From Pokkaliibacter sp. MBI-7 (GTDB lineage Bacteria; Pseudomonadota; Gammaproteobacteria; Pseudomonadales; Balneatricaceae): 64,000 nucleotides of DNA. This document shows positions 32,349-42,390 of this stretch, in pieces. The stretch spans positions 43,691 through 107,690 of the forward strand of contig NZ_JARVTG010000003.1 of the NCBI RefSeq assembly GCF_029846635.1, read 5' to 3'. Under the pieces are notes generated by a model. It worked only from the letters and a program-made list of their open reading frames with translations, was not told where the DNA came from and did no database searches. The translations under genes and the position numbers were made by a program. How positions within the stretch are numbered: the first letter of the stretch is position 1; the number at the start of each line of letters is the position of its first letter.

Positions 32349-32433
32349 ACCCTCTGAGCCTCAGTGAGCCTTTCTTGCTGTCGGCTCACCCCTTTCTCCC
32401 AATACTACGGCCATCGTTCGGTGAGGTACTGCG

Positions 32434-33156
32434 ATGGCCATCTACCATTTGATCCATCCCCGCTCCCATCTGTCCGGCCAGTACGGCATTGATACGCCCT
32501 GGCAGGCCGATCAGATTCGTCAGCTGCTGGCCTTTATCCAGCGCGTCCGGGATACGTTCCCGGTGCTGCCTGGCCTTGATGACGGGCTGTCTGAAGCCAC
32601 CGCCATGTTGGTGTTAGAGCAGGTACTGCCCGGCTGCCGGGCGCTGACCTGTAGCCTGTCCTGTTCAACGGCAGCAGCCCGCAGGCTGGCCGTCGTCCCT
32701 GTCAATCTGGTGCAGGTGTGGTATGAGGTGGCCGCGGTCACGTCCATCACGACGCTGTATCAACTGAGCATGGCCATGGGGGTGGGTCTGTCCGATGTCA
32801 GTCATGCCCTGGCTCAGGTCTTGTTGCGACAGGCGGAGTCGGTCTACCAAGCAGATTGGGAACAGGTGATGAAGCTACGCTGGATGGCTGCCGGGTATCC
32901 GGTACAGCACGCATGGCGCTGGCACACGGTCTATTCGCAGCCGTTATCAGGTCGTCTGTTGCAGCGTACCTTGAGTGATCTGCAGCGTCTGGAGTCAGGG
33001 GTGGTCGCGACACTGGAGCCAGAGCAGGCAGGATCCGCCCCGAGAGCTCAGACCGGCACATCCGATCCCAGTGCTCTGCAGCTGGCTCTCTTTCCGACGA
33101 TTCATCCATCTCCATCATCCATCCATTCGGAGGTCCATCGTGGCACGAGGCGTTAA
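32434..33156 (+). CDS. Hypothetical protein overlapping ssb
   Basis: 240 residues, mostly helical (TPWQADQIRQLLAFIQRVRDTF; VLEQVLPGCRALTCSLSC). Its 3' end overlaps the ssb start by 17 bases, which suggests translational coupling with ssb. No domain recognised. Confidence 0.7.
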   Translation: MAIYHLIHPRSHLSGQYGIDTPWQADQIRQLLAFIQRVRDTFPVLPGLDDGLSEATAMLVLEQVLPGCRALTCSLSCSTAAARRLAVVPVNLVQVWYEVAAVTSITTLYQLSMAMGVGLSDVSHALAQVLLRQAESVYQADWEQVMKLRWMAAGYPVQHAWRWHTVYSQPLSGRLLQRTLSDLQRLESGVVATLEPEQAGSAPRAQTGTSDPSALQLALFPTIHPSPSSIHSEVHRGTRR

Positions 33157-33652
33157 CAAAGTTACCCTGATTGGCAATCTGGGCGCGGACCCCGAAGTCC
33201 GCTACATGCCCAACGGCACTGCCGTAACCAACATTACCCTGGCAACCAGCGAAAGCTGGAAAGACAAACAGTCCGGCCAAGTACAAGAACGAACGGAGTG
33301 GCACCGTGTGGTGTTCTTCGCCCGTCTGGCTGAAGTGGTCGGTCAGTATGCACGCAAGGGCTCCAAGCTGTACGTGGAAGGCAAACTGCAGACTCGTAAG
33401 TGGCAGGACCAAAGTGGTCAGGATCGCTACACCACCGAGATCGTCGTGGACATGCGCGGCTCGATGCAGCTGCTGGACAACCGTTCCGACAACGGTCAGA
33501 GAGCAGGCCAGGGTGGAAGTGCGCCGAATGCCCCCGGTCGCCAGGGAGGAGTCCCACAGCAACCCTACCAGCAACCCGCCTCACCTGCGCCCGATTACTC
33601 CGGTTACCCACAGAACAACTTTGACGACTTTGATGATGACATTCCATTTTAG
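33140..33652 (+). CDS. ssb: Single-stranded DNA-binding protein
   Basis: 170 residues with a GTG start after CGGAGG. OB fold (MARGVNKVTLIGNLGADPEVRYMPNG; EWHRVVFF; GSKLYVEGKLQTRKW) and a flexible Gln/Pro/Gly tail ending in the acidic tip DDDIPF that recruits repair and replication proteins. Element-encoded SSB protects incoming single strands after transfer. Confidence 0.96.
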   Translation: MARGVNKVTLIGNLGADPEVRYMPNGTAVTNITLATSESWKDKQSGQVQERTEWHRVVFFARLAEVVGQYARKGSKLYVEGKLQTRKWQDQSGQDRYTTEIVVDMRGSMQLLDNRSDNGQRAGQGGSAPNAPGRQGGVPQQPYQQPASPAPDYSGYPQNNFDDFDDDIPF

Positions 33653-33971
33653 GCCCTCCCTGAAACAAGGGTGGGGCGCGGTGGTGCTCAGTGCTGTGTG
33701 TTGGGCCGCCGCCCTGCCTGCACTCGCCACGCCGGCAGCAGACAGTGCGGCTGTTGGGTGCCTGGCACCCGACGGCACGCGCTATCCACCGGGCAAACTC
33801 TATACCTTGAACCAGCACGAACTGGATCAGCGCAAAGCGGCGGGTGAATGGGTCTCGGATGGCGATGCCATCCTGGCCCAGTGTCAGTTTTTAGTGGATG
33901 TGACGACAAGCCAGCATCCGGTACCGGAGCAACGGCGGTATGTCTGGGTATCGTTTGAATGGGGACAGTGA
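33633..33971 (+). CDS. Exported small protein
   Basis: 112 residues with a signal peptide (WGAVVLSAVCWAAALPALA, cleavage near ALA-TP). The mature part has two cysteines and the words CLAPDGTRYPPGKLY. Starts within the 3' end of ssb in another frame. Unknown periplasmic function. Confidence 0.65.
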   Translation: MMTFHFRPSLKQGWGAVVLSAVCWAAALPALATPAADSAAVGCLAPDGTRYPPGKLYTLNQHELDQRKAAGEWVSDGDAILAQCQFLVDVTTSQHPVPEQRRYVWVSFEWGQ

Positions 33972-33974
33972 GTA

Positions 33975-34097
33975 ATGACCAACGATCAGCGGAAACAGCT
34001 AAAAGAGCTTGATGAGATGGAGCGGCAGGCAGGGATCAGGCACGTGAAACGTTTAAGGCACGGCTGCTCCTGGGAGGCAGTGCCGGATGTGTTGTGA
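33975..34097 (+). CDS. Very small protein, 40 residues
   Basis: ATG 33975 to TGA 34097, encoding MTNDQRKQLKELDEMERQ and a basic tail. Four bases after the previous stop and overlapping the next start (GTGA), so translational coupling supports it. Function unknown. Confidence 0.45.
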   Translation: MTNDQRKQLKELDEMERQAGIRHVKRLRHGCSWEAVPDVL

Positions 34098-34603
34098 CAG
34101 CGATCTATGTAGGCGTCACCGGAGGGGGATGGGTGCAATGGGCTGGGACGATGATGATCCAGCTGGTGATCCTGGGACTTATGTTGAGACTGGAAAAGCC
34201 CGCCCCCCTGAGTGTCATCCTGACGTGGAATAAGGAAGAGCGTTATGCCGTCTGGAGGCCGTTTGCCCAGTTTAGTGAGCGCTCGCTGGATGCCCTGCCT
34301 GAGGATCGCCCTGATCTCTCACCTGAGCAACGGCGGCTGTTACTCAGTGAAGTGCATGTACCCCGCCTGTTTGCATGGTCACGGTACCCCGCCACCCTGT
34401 GCGCCGCGTTTGAACGAATCGATCCGGTGCTAGCGTCGTATACCCCGACCGAGCAGCGAATGGCTGCCTTTGTGGCATTGCAGCGGAATATTCAGGCAGC
34501 CGGCACGGATGTCAGACAACTGGCGCAGCATATCAATCGCTGGGTGAAGGCGGATCGGCAATCCATCAAGACTGCAGCAGCGGCCACTGAGAAGGCTGGC
34601 TGA
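34094..34603 (+). CDS. Membrane protein, unknown
   Basis: 169 residues, GTG start overlapping the preceding stop. One or two N-terminal membrane segments (WVQWAGTMMIQLVILGLML) and a cytoplasmic helical part (RRLLLSEVHVPRLFAWSRYP). Last gene before the terminator and the 76-bp array. Confidence 0.65.
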   Translation: MTAIYVGVTGGGWVQWAGTMMIQLVILGLMLRLEKPAPLSVILTWNKEERYAVWRPFAQFSERSLDALPEDRPDLSPEQRRLLLSEVHVPRLFAWSRYPATLCAAFERIDPVLASYTPTEQRMAAFVALQRNIQAAGTDVRQLAQHINRWVKADRQSIKTAAAATEKAG

Positions 34604-34682
34604 TAGGTTGGGCAAAGCAGAGAGACTGGGGCAGGTCTCAAAAAATCCTAAACCATATCCAGTGCAATAAGTCAATACACAA

Positions 34683-34716
34683 TGAGGCAGTCTGTGGGTT
34701 GCTGCCTCAGTTTTTT
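34683..34716 (+). terminator. Strong intrinsic terminator
   Basis: TGAGGCAG/CTGCCTCA stem followed by GTTTTTT; separates the ssb operon from the tandem array. Confidence 0.9.
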
Positions 34717-34721
34717 CTGCT

Positions 34722-36436
34722 AAGTGATTCCCTGGGAATCACTTAGCCAAATATCGGTCAGCTATAACGCACCCGGATAAGTGACCAAGGGTTAGTAAAG
34801 TGATTCCCTGGGAATCACTTAGCCAAATATCGGTCAGCTGTAACGCACCCGGATAAGTGACCAAGGGTTAGTAAAGTGATTCCCTGGGAATCACTTAGCC
34901 AAATATCGGTCAGCTGTAACGCACCCGGATAAGTGACCAAGGGTTAGTAAAGTGATTCCCTGGGAATCACTTAGCCAAATATCGGTCAGCTGTAACGCAC
35001 CCGGATAAGTGACCAAGGGTTAGTAAAGTGATTCCCTGGGAATCACTTAGCCAAATATCGGTCAGCTGTAACGCACCCGGATAAGTGACCAAGGGTTAGT
35101 AAAGTGATTCCCTGGGAATCACTTAGCCAAATATCGGTCAGCTGTAACGCACCCGGATAAGTGACCAAGGGTTAGTAAAGTGATTCCCTGGGAATCACTT
35201 AGCCAAATATCGGTCAGCTGTAACGCACCCGGATAAGTGACCAAGGGTTAGTAAAGTGATTCCCTGGGAATCACTTAGCCAAATATCGGTCAGCTATAAC
35301 GCACCCGGATAAGTGACCAAGGGTTAGTAAAGTGATTCCCTGGGAATCACTTAGCCAAATATCGGTCAGCTGTAACGCACCCGGATAAGTGACCAAGGGT
35401 TAGTAAAGTGATTCCCTGGGAATCACTTAGCCAAATATCGGTCAGCTGTAACGCACCCGGATAAGTGACCAAGGGTTAGTAAAGTGATTCCCTGGGAATC
35501 ACTTAGCCAAATATCGGTCAGCTGTAACGCACCCGGATAAGTGACCAAGGGTTAGTAAAGTGATTCCCTGGGAATCACTTAGCCAAATATCGGTCAGCTG
35601 TAACGCACCCGGATAAGTGACCAAGGGTTAGTAAAGTGATTCCCTGGGAATCACTTAGCCAAATATCGGTCAGCTGTAACGCACCCGGATAAGTGACCAA
35701 GGGTTAGTAAAGTGATTCCCTGGGAATCACTTAGCCAAATATCGGTCAGCTGTAACGCACCCGGATAAGTGACCAAGGGTTAGTAAAGTGATTCCCTGGG
35801 AATCACTTAGCCAAATATCGGTCAGCTGTAACGCACCCGGATAAGTGACCAAGGGTTAGTAAAGTGATTCCCTGGGAATCACTTAGCCAAATATCGGTCA
35901 GCTGTAACGCACCCGGATAAGTGACCAAGGGTTAGTAAAGTGATTCCCTGGGAATCACTTAGCCAAATATCGGTCAGCTATAACGCACCCGGATAAGTGA
36001 CCAAGGGTTAGTAAAGTGATTCCCTGGGAATCACTTAGCCAAATATCGGTCAGCTGTAACGCACCCGGATAAGTGACCAAGGGTTAGTAAAGTGATTCCC
36101 TGGGAATCACTTAGCCAAATATCGGTCAGCTGTAACGCACCCGGATAAGTGACCAAGGGTTAGTAAAGTGATTCCCTGGGAATCACTTAGCCAAATATCG
36201 GTCAGCTGTAACGCACCCGGATAAGTGACCAAGGGTTAGTAAAGTGATTCCCTGGGAATCACTTAGCCAAATATCGGTCAGCTGTAACGCACCCGGATAA
36301 GTGACCAAGGGTTAGTAAAGTGATTCCCTGGGAATCACTTAGCCAAATATCGGTCAGCTGTAACGCACCCGGATAAGTGACCAAGGGTTAGTAAAGTGAT
36401 TCCCTGGGAATCACTTAGCCAAATATCGGTCAGCTG
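34722..36436. repeat. 76-bp tandem repeat array, ~22.5 copies
   Basis: Twenty-two full units plus a 41-base partial unit follow each other without spacers at an exact 76-bp period. Each holds a near-perfect palindrome AAGTGATTCCC-T-GGGAATCACTT (first unit starts TAAGTG) and CAGCTG. The only seen variation is CAGCTA in units 1, 8 and 17. Candidate origin iterons (pKLC102 has an analogous 57-bp array described as its oriV) or a partition centromere. Confidence 0.95.
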
Positions 36437-36629
36437 AGGCAATGCCCTCCTCTCCCCCTCCATTTCCCTACTCTCAGCCTGTCTCTGAGGGTTTTCTGCT
36501 GAGTTGCGGGTCGTTGTTGAACACACTGCGTAGCGGCAGCCGGACGTAGATCCGGCGCCGCTTTTCTCGATTGTTCTTGCTCATGTTTCGTTTCTATTTT
36601 CGCTTCGCCATTCAATCAGGAGTGTGTTC

Positions 36630-37532
36630 ATGTCTGATTCTGCTATTTCCGTAACCGCCCCCCAGCTGGGGGCGCTGCGCTCGACCATCACTATCCAGCT
36701 GCATACTTTCCACGCTTGCCGGCTGTGGGAAGGCGTCAACATCAACGACGACAACCATGCCGATGAGTCCAATGGGCGTCCGTTCAATCGCCCCGGCATG
36801 CGCGTGTTCATGTCCAATATGCACCAGACCACAGTCGCGTCAGGGATGTACGATCCCTATGCCGACAAGCACATGCTGGACATCGAGCAAGCCATCGCCA
36901 AAGCCCGTCAGACCCTGCTTGAGCAGAAACAAACCATCAGCGCGGTGTTGAGCCAGGTGCCGTCATCGATCTCCATGACGGACAACCTGTCGGTCAGTCC
37001 ACGGCAGTTCCCGGTCATTAGCGCCACGCCACTGGCGTTCCAGGGCAGCTACCTGGTATCGGATTTTGACGAGCTGATCCGGTCGATATTGCTGGCCAGC
37101 CATGTGGGGCTGATCGGTAATGTGGATAAGAAGCTCTTAATCAGAGATGCAGCCCGGGTGGTCCGCAGTGTGTTTGATAAGTCTCGCCGCTATCGCTTTA
37201 CCGGGCTGACCCGTGCCGACTATGTGCTTGGTGGCGCCAAGGTGCTGGCCGCCATCGAGCGCAACGGGGAGTTGCCGGCAGGTATTCTGGATGGAACCCT
37301 GCGCTCACAGTTCTCCCCTCCTCTGCCCAAGGCCCAGCTGGATGCCATGAATGAGGCGCTGGCCACGCGGGCAGGTCTGGCCGCCGGACGCCCCCCGATC
37401 AACACAGTGACTGACGCAGTATCTGCTACCGAAGCGCTGGACGAGGCGGGAGAGGAAGTGACTGGGGCAGTGATCAATGGTGCTACGAAGATGACTGGGG
37501 CAGGGGTATCTGACATCGAGGCCGAGGCGTGA
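36630..37532 (+). CDS. PFL_4669-family ICE protein (TIGR03761)
   Basis: 300 residues from ATG 36630 (AGGAGTG upstream). The start LGALRSTITIQLHTFHACRLWEG and the NRPGMRVFMSNMHQTTVASGMYDPYAD region match the PFL_4669 family of PFGI-1-type elements. Role unknown but always near ssb/topB, so DNA processing is likely. The end overlaps the next gene by 4 bases. Confidence 0.85.
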   Translation: MSDSAISVTAPQLGALRSTITIQLHTFHACRLWEGVNINDDNHADESNGRPFNRPGMRVFMSNMHQTTVASGMYDPYADKHMLDIEQAIAKARQTLLEQKQTISAVLSQVPSSISMTDNLSVSPRQFPVISATPLAFQGSYLVSDFDELIRSILLASHVGLIGNVDKKLLIRDAARVVRSVFDKSRRYRFTGLTRADYVLGGAKVLAAIERNGELPAGILDGTLRSQFSPPLPKAQLDAMNEALATRAGLAAGRPPINTVTDAVSATEALDEAGEEVTGAVINGATKMTGAGVSDIEAEA

Positions 37533-38020
37533 TTCGCGTCTACACCCCCGCAAACGATGTCTCCCCAGAGCTGCTGTCACAGGCCGCAAACGTTCCCTCC
37601 CTAAAAGGCCTTTTTCCTTTTAAGGGTAAGGGGAGAATCGCGCTATTGGGTGTGCAGGCCGAGGAGTCCCGTGAGGGGCTCCTGGTCCTGGGTCGGTATA
37701 TCGTCCGGCAGTCGGAGGAGTTGAACTATGTCTGGCAGCTCGGTGCGATTCTACGACTGCAGCGGGCAGGATCTGGGGCAACTTTTCTGCGCTGGCGTTT
37801 GCCGGATCACCAAGCTGGGCAGAGTGGCGTACCGTTGTGGGCGTCGGTCATGCAAAAACAGGTCGATGCCAGCGTGCGTCGGTCACTGCTGGCTATGGAG
37901 CAGGATCGTGTGGCGTTCAATCTGCAGATGAGTATCTGCAGCACGCTGATCCGGCAGGCTACCGATGGGCTGACGAAGATGGAGTCGGCAGAAAACGTGT
38001 GGAGTGAGGAGCGGGTATGA
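37529..38020 (+). CDS. DUF3158-like ICE protein
   Basis: 163 residues, overlapping the genes on both sides by 4 bases. GLFPFKGKGRIALLGVQAEE and ATFLRWRLPDHQAGQSGVPLW fit DUF3158, which follows PFL_4669 in related islands. The match is by pattern and synteny. Function unknown. Confidence 0.65.
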   Translation: MIRVYTPANDVSPELLSQAANVPSLKGLFPFKGKGRIALLGVQAEESREGLLVLGRYIVRQSEELNYVWQLGAILRLQRAGSGATFLRWRLPDHQAGQSGVPLWASVMQKQVDASVRRSLLAMEQDRVAFNLQMSICSTLIRQATDGLTKMESAENVWSEERV

Positions 38021-38601
38021 CTGATAAAAACTCACGCGGGAGTATATTGGATGATCTGGATCAGTTTTTTGGCACGCTGGGCGTGTTGATCGCATGTGTG
38101 ATCATCTGCTGGGTCTTCATCATTCCTGGTTGGCACAGCCGGGTAGATGCAGGGCGTGTTCAGCTACATGAGGTGTCCGAGCAACTGGAGCATCATCCGC
38201 TAGTTAAACAACTCAGGGATGCAAGTGTGGTTCGCATTGAGTCAGAGTCATCGGGATTTGAACCTGGTACAACGACAGCCACTGTGACATTGCGCGATGG
38301 AGCAGAACGAGTGATCGAATTTCAAGCGTTCGCGCTATTTGATGTATTTCCGGGTGAGAGCATCACCAGTCGCACAGGCAGCGCGTTTGTCGCACGCTGC
38401 ATTGCTCAGCATCTGGTCATTGATCTTCAGGAAAAGACGCCTGTCGTCACCGTCACAAAGGACTGTGGCCATTACGAGAACCGGGATACCGTACCGCCTG
38501 CAGCGATGATGTCGATAGCGAAAGTCGCAGTGGATCAGGTGCTGAACAAGATATTGCTCGGGCTGCCTCTGGTAGAGGCTCACACCCAAGTCAGCCAGTA
38601 G
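38017..38601 (+). CDS. Membrane-anchored hypothetical protein
   Basis: 194 residues with one N-terminal transmembrane helix (TLGVLIACVIICWVFIIPGW) and a soluble domain rich in beta strands (TTTATVTLRDGAERVIEF). Translationally coupled to the DUF3158 gene. No family recognised. Confidence 0.7.
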   Translation: MTDKNSRGSILDDLDQFFGTLGVLIACVIICWVFIIPGWHSRVDAGRVQLHEVSEQLEHHPLVKQLRDASVVRIESESSGFEPGTTTATVTLRDGAERVIEFQAFALFDVFPGESITSRTGSAFVARCIAQHLVIDLQEKTPVVTVTKDCGHYENRDTVPPAAMMSIAKVAVDQVLNKILLGLPLVEAHTQVSQ

Positions 38602-38615
38602 CTGAGGCGGCGCCC

Positions 38616-38698
38616 GGCCCCTACGGGGCTAGCATGTCTGTGGGTGTCCTACCGAACGCCCCGTGGGGTGGCTGGGCACCGCTGGCCCCTGCGGGGCT
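38616..38698 (+). terminator. Tandem GC hairpins between membrane gene and topB
   Basis: GCCCC-TAC-GGGGC (38617-38629), CCCC-GT-GGGG (near 38659) and GCCCC-TGC-GGGGC (38685-38697) follow one another. They may terminate or attenuate transcription into topB. The 38602-38905 interval otherwise holds no gene. Confidence 0.45.
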
Positions 38699-38905
38699 GG
38701 CATCACGTCTGGCCACTGCGTGGCCGGTGGTGCGATTCGTTCCGTGTTTTCCTCCTGCCCTTCCGTTGCTTTCTGCCGCTGCTGATGAGTTGTCTGTGGC
38801 GGCATTCCTTCCTGTTCCCGTGAGGGTTCTCTGCGGTATTTGTCGCTGTCTTTTCTGATCCTGTGCCTCGTTGATATGTGATGTGCACAGGGGATGAGGT
38901 GGGGA

Positions 38906-40930
38906 ATGCAGCTGATTTTGTGTGAGAAGCCCAGTCAAGCAAAAGAGATCGCCGCACTCGTTGGCGCAAGCAAGCGCGGTGAGGGGTGTTTGCTGGGGAA
39001 TGGCGTCATAGTGACCTGGTGTATAGGCCACTTACTGCGGATGGCGGAACCCGACGAGATTAACCCAAATTGGAAAGAATGGCGCCTGGAGCAGCTACCC
39101 ATGATCCCGGGCGAGTGGTCCATGCGGGTGGACGCTGACAAGGCAAAGCAATTCAAAGCGATTAAGTCTCTGTTAACTCAAGCCACCTCAGTAGTGATTG
39201 CGACAGATGCGGGGCGTGAGGGGGAGATGATCGCCCGTGAGATCATTGAGCACTGCAACTGGCGCAAAGGCCCTGTGCATCGGTTGTGGGCTTCTTCTCA
39301 AGATGAGGCTACGTTGCGCAAAGCGCTGGCATCACTGTTGCCCGGTGCCTCCAAGGAGCCCCTGTACTGGTCGGCATTGGCCCGATCACGAGCCGACTAT
39401 ATCGTCGGTATGAACATGACCCGCCTGTACTCGCTGCTGGCAAAGCAGCAGGGTTATCAGGGGGTGCTATCAGTCGGGCGTGTGCAGACGCCTACGCTGG
39501 CACTGGTGGTCGCGCGGGATCGGGAGATCGCCCGCTTTGTATCAAAGCCGTTTTTTGAGGTTGTGATCACGGCAGACGGAGGCCATGGCCGCACCTTTGC
39601 CGCGCAGTGGTTACCCGTGGCCCAGGTGGCAGATGAGGAGGGCCGCTGTATTAACGGCCCGATTGCGCAGCAACTGGCTGCCCGACTCCGGGGGCAGGCG
39701 GCACAGGTCGCTTCTGTGGAGGTAAAGCGAATGCGGGAGCAGCCTCCCCTGCCCTTTAGCCTGAGTGCCTTGCAGCAGATCTGTGATCGTAAATTCGGGT
39801 TCGGCGTTCAGCAGACACTGGATATCGCTCAGTCGCTGTATGAGAAACATAAAGCCACCACCTATCCACGCAGTGATTGCCGTTATCTGCCGGTGGCGAT
39901 GCTTGAGGAAGTAAAACCCGTCCTGCAGGCACTGGCTCAGTCTGATCCGTCCCTAGGGCCACTGGTGATGCAGCTGGACAGTCGGCTGCGGTCAGCTGCC
40001 TGGAATGATGAGAAGGTGAATGCCTCAGACCACCACGCCATTATTCCGACGATGGGAGTGATTGATCTGTCAGCGATGACCGAGGACGAGCGCCGGGTGT
40101 ATGAACTGATTCGTCTTCATTACCTGATGCAGTTTATGCCTGCTCACGAGTATGACCGGACTGAGGTGATGCTGGTCGCGCTGGGGCAGCAGTTTAAGGC
40201 TGTGGGCAAAGTGATCGCCGTTACCGGATGGCGGGCGCTGATGGCAAAGTCTTCTGCGGCGGAGTCTGATGAGGCTGAGGATAGCGATGCCGGTGGGCAG
40301 GAGTTGCCGCCGTTGGAGCAAGGACAAGTTTGCCCGGTCACCGATGCCCAAGTCGTGGAGAAGAAGACCACGCCGCCCAAATTTTTTACTCAGGGAACGC
40401 TGATTGCCGCGATGAAAGGCATTGCGCGTTATGTGGCGGATCCACGCCTGAAGGCCAAGTTGAGCGAGACGTCTGGCATCGGTACCGAAGCCACCCGGGC
40501 GGCCATTATCGAGGGGCTGATCAAACGGGGGTTTCTGTTGAGCAGTAAGCGGTCGGTCAAAACCACCGAAGCAGCACAGTCGCTGATTGATGCTCTGCCC
40601 CAGCCGCTCACTGATCCCGGGACCACGGCACTGTGGGAGCAGGCGCTGTCTGCCATTGAGCGGGGTGAGCTGACACTTGATCAGTTTGTGGCGACTCAGG
40701 CGCAATGGATCACTCATCTTGTTCATGAAGCCAAGCAGGCTGGTCGCGGGGCGTTACAGATTGCCGCTACTCCAACACAAGCCTGTCCGCTGTGTTCTGC
40801 GCCCATGCGCAAGCGCAGTGGCGCCAATGGCCCGTTTTGGGGCTGTACTCGATGGCCTGACTGTAAGGGGGTAGTCGATGGTGGCGGCAAGAAGAAGCGG
40901 GCACGCAAGAGGGTGGAGGGCACGGCATGA
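38906..40930 (+). CDS. topB: DNA topoisomerase III
   Basis: 674 residues from ATG 38906 (GGGG upstream). Toprim domain (LILCEKPSQAKEIA; ATDAGREGEMIAREI), catalytic tyrosine in TTYPRSDCRYL (~residue 320), decatenation-type core, and one C-terminal four-cysteine zinc finger (CPLCSAPMRKR ... WGCTRWPDC). TopB is a fixed part of PFGI-1/SPI-7-type elements, needed to resolve replication or transfer intermediates. Confidence 0.96.
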   Translation: MQLILCEKPSQAKEIAALVGASKRGEGCLLGNGVIVTWCIGHLLRMAEPDEINPNWKEWRLEQLPMIPGEWSMRVDADKAKQFKAIKSLLTQATSVVIATDAGREGEMIAREIIEHCNWRKGPVHRLWASSQDEATLRKALASLLPGASKEPLYWSALARSRADYIVGMNMTRLYSLLAKQQGYQGVLSVGRVQTPTLALVVARDREIARFVSKPFFEVVITADGGHGRTFAAQWLPVAQVADEEGRCINGPIAQQLAARLRGQAAQVASVEVKRMREQPPLPFSLSALQQICDRKFGFGVQQTLDIAQSLYEKHKATTYPRSDCRYLPVAMLEEVKPVLQALAQSDPSLGPLVMQLDSRLRSAAWNDEKVNASDHHAIIPTMGVIDLSAMTEDERRVYELIRLHYLMQFMPAHEYDRTEVMLVALGQQFKAVGKVIAVTGWRALMAKSSAAESDEAEDSDAGGQELPPLEQGQVCPVTDAQVVEKKTTPPKFFTQGTLIAAMKGIARYVADPRLKAKLSETSGIGTEATRAAIIEGLIKRGFLLSSKRSVKTTEAAQSLIDALPQPLTDPGTTALWEQALSAIERGELTLDQFVATQAQWITHLVHEAKQAGRGALQIAATPTQACPLCSAPMRKRSGANGPFWGCTRWPDCKGVVDGGGKKKRARKRVEGTA

Positions 40931-41978
40931 CGTCATGGTTCATGGGTTGCACTGCTCACTTTTGCTGGTAATAATGGCCTTACAAAACGTTGACCGCTGA
41001 CGTCCAATAGCGGCTCCCAAAGACGCAGCCTGAGTGAGAGTGCGTCGCCCCGTCGCCCGATGTGGGTTCCAGGCCAGATCAACAAACAGGGGAACGAGGT
41101 TCCCGTACCGACGACGGTCACTGCCTTCCTCTGTTTGTTTCCTCTCGCGACTTTCGTTTTTCTGCTCTTCTGATGGGCAGGCATACCACCGAAGTTTTCT
41201 GCCGTATGTGATTGATGGCAGTGCACTTCGGGGTGTGCCTCTGGCCCCATGTTGTTCAACGCTGTGCCTGCCAGCTGCTGCAGGAGCCGTTTGTGTGGGG
41301 ATCCACGCCATTGATCAGGCCGCGGGCTACGATACCGGCCAGCAATCGACAGATTGCAGTAGCCATCCTTTTCCTGTCGCTCTGTTATCCGCTGTTGTGT
41401 TTTTCTACTGCTGTTGTACGTGATTCGTTGTATCTATCCCTTCCCATGATGTGAGCGGCGGCGCTGCTGCCGCTTACCCTACCTGCTGTATCCCGTCCCG
41501 ACGCTTCGTTGTGGCGCTGTGTATCGCTATGACGTCGCCCTACCTTGTTTCCCTATTTTGATTATTTTGCTTTTTTTGATGTGTTGTTGATGGGGAAGCC
41601 CTGTCTGCGGGTTAATCCTCATCGATGAGCTGAGGGTTGGCCGATGTGCGTTGACTTGACTTCCCTCGGTGCGGCGGAAAAAATGGCCGCACGTTATCAG
41701 TCTGTTGACTGAAACCCAGTCGCTTCACCTAAGGCGATGACTAACCTGCGGGTTAGTGGTGATTTGCGTGGACAGTATCTCGGCTCATGGCTACGGCACG
41801 CACTGGCACTGCCAGCTGATACCACTTTCTCTTATTACGTTGTACTGCACTACTTTGGTCCGGCCCCTCAATGGTGTGTCCGGGCACACTGTTCCGCGTT
41901 TCCGTCCGTCAGGCATGCCGTCCTGAGGGCGCTACCCTGTCGGCCTTCTGATTGGATTGACTCGACAGGTGACCTTGT
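40931..41978. other. Gene-poor 1-kb region before the second leader cluster
   Basis: Only short, unconvincing open frames on both strands. The region contains T-rich tracts near 41555-41585 and the shared 25-bp element at 41695-41719. Probably promoter and control region for the genes from 41979 on. Confidence 0.5.
41695..41719 (+). promoter_or_regulatory. 25-bp element shared with 5307-5331
   Basis: Second copy of TATCAGTCTGTTGACTGAA + CCCAG, 260 bases upstream of the first gene of the second small-gene cluster. One mismatch to the copy at 5307. See that entry. Confidence 0.45.
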
Positions 41979-42263
41979 ATGTCTACTCAACATCGTTCTC
42001 ACGCTGATGCGTCTGAACAGGCGTTTACCTTTGCTGACTGCCCCGATCTGCATCTTGCAGACGTCGCAGACTGGCTCAAAAGCTACAGTGCAGCCTGTCC
42101 TTATGACATGGATGCCGTCGCTGAAACTGTTGCCCGGCACCAACAACGCCGCTGGGAAAGTTCCTGCTCCATGGTCGATTTATCTGTCCTGCGTCGCTCT
42201 GCGCACACGGGGCTGATGATCGCTGCTCGTTTTGCCCGAAAGATGGCAGATCGCATTCAGTGA
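41979..42263 (+). CDS. Hypothetical protein, 94 residues
   Basis: MSTQHRSHADASEQAFTFADCPD... then a helical part (VADWLKSYSAACPYDMDAVAETVARHQQRRW). GACAGGTGACC lies upstream of the start. No family recognised; first gene after the long spacer. Confidence 0.55.
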   Translation: MSTQHRSHADASEQAFTFADCPDLHLADVADWLKSYSAACPYDMDAVAETVARHQQRRWESSCSMVDLSVLRRSAHTGLMIAARFARKMADRIQ

Positions 42264-42390
42264 TCTGACTGACCATCCATTTTCGTTATTTCGACATGTC
42301 GTTATCACCCTGCTGGGAGTCTTTATTCCCTTCAGGGAGTCATGGCTTTCACAGGGTTCATTTCGTTCCGAACCTTTTGGAGGCTCTACC

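Noticed and set aside
34722..36436. CRISPR array
   Set aside because: The repeats are contiguous 76-bp units with no unique spacers; it is a tandem iteron-like array.
40940..41311. Minus-strand frames after topB
   Set aside because: Composition typical of non-coding frames, no ribosome site, no recognisable motif.
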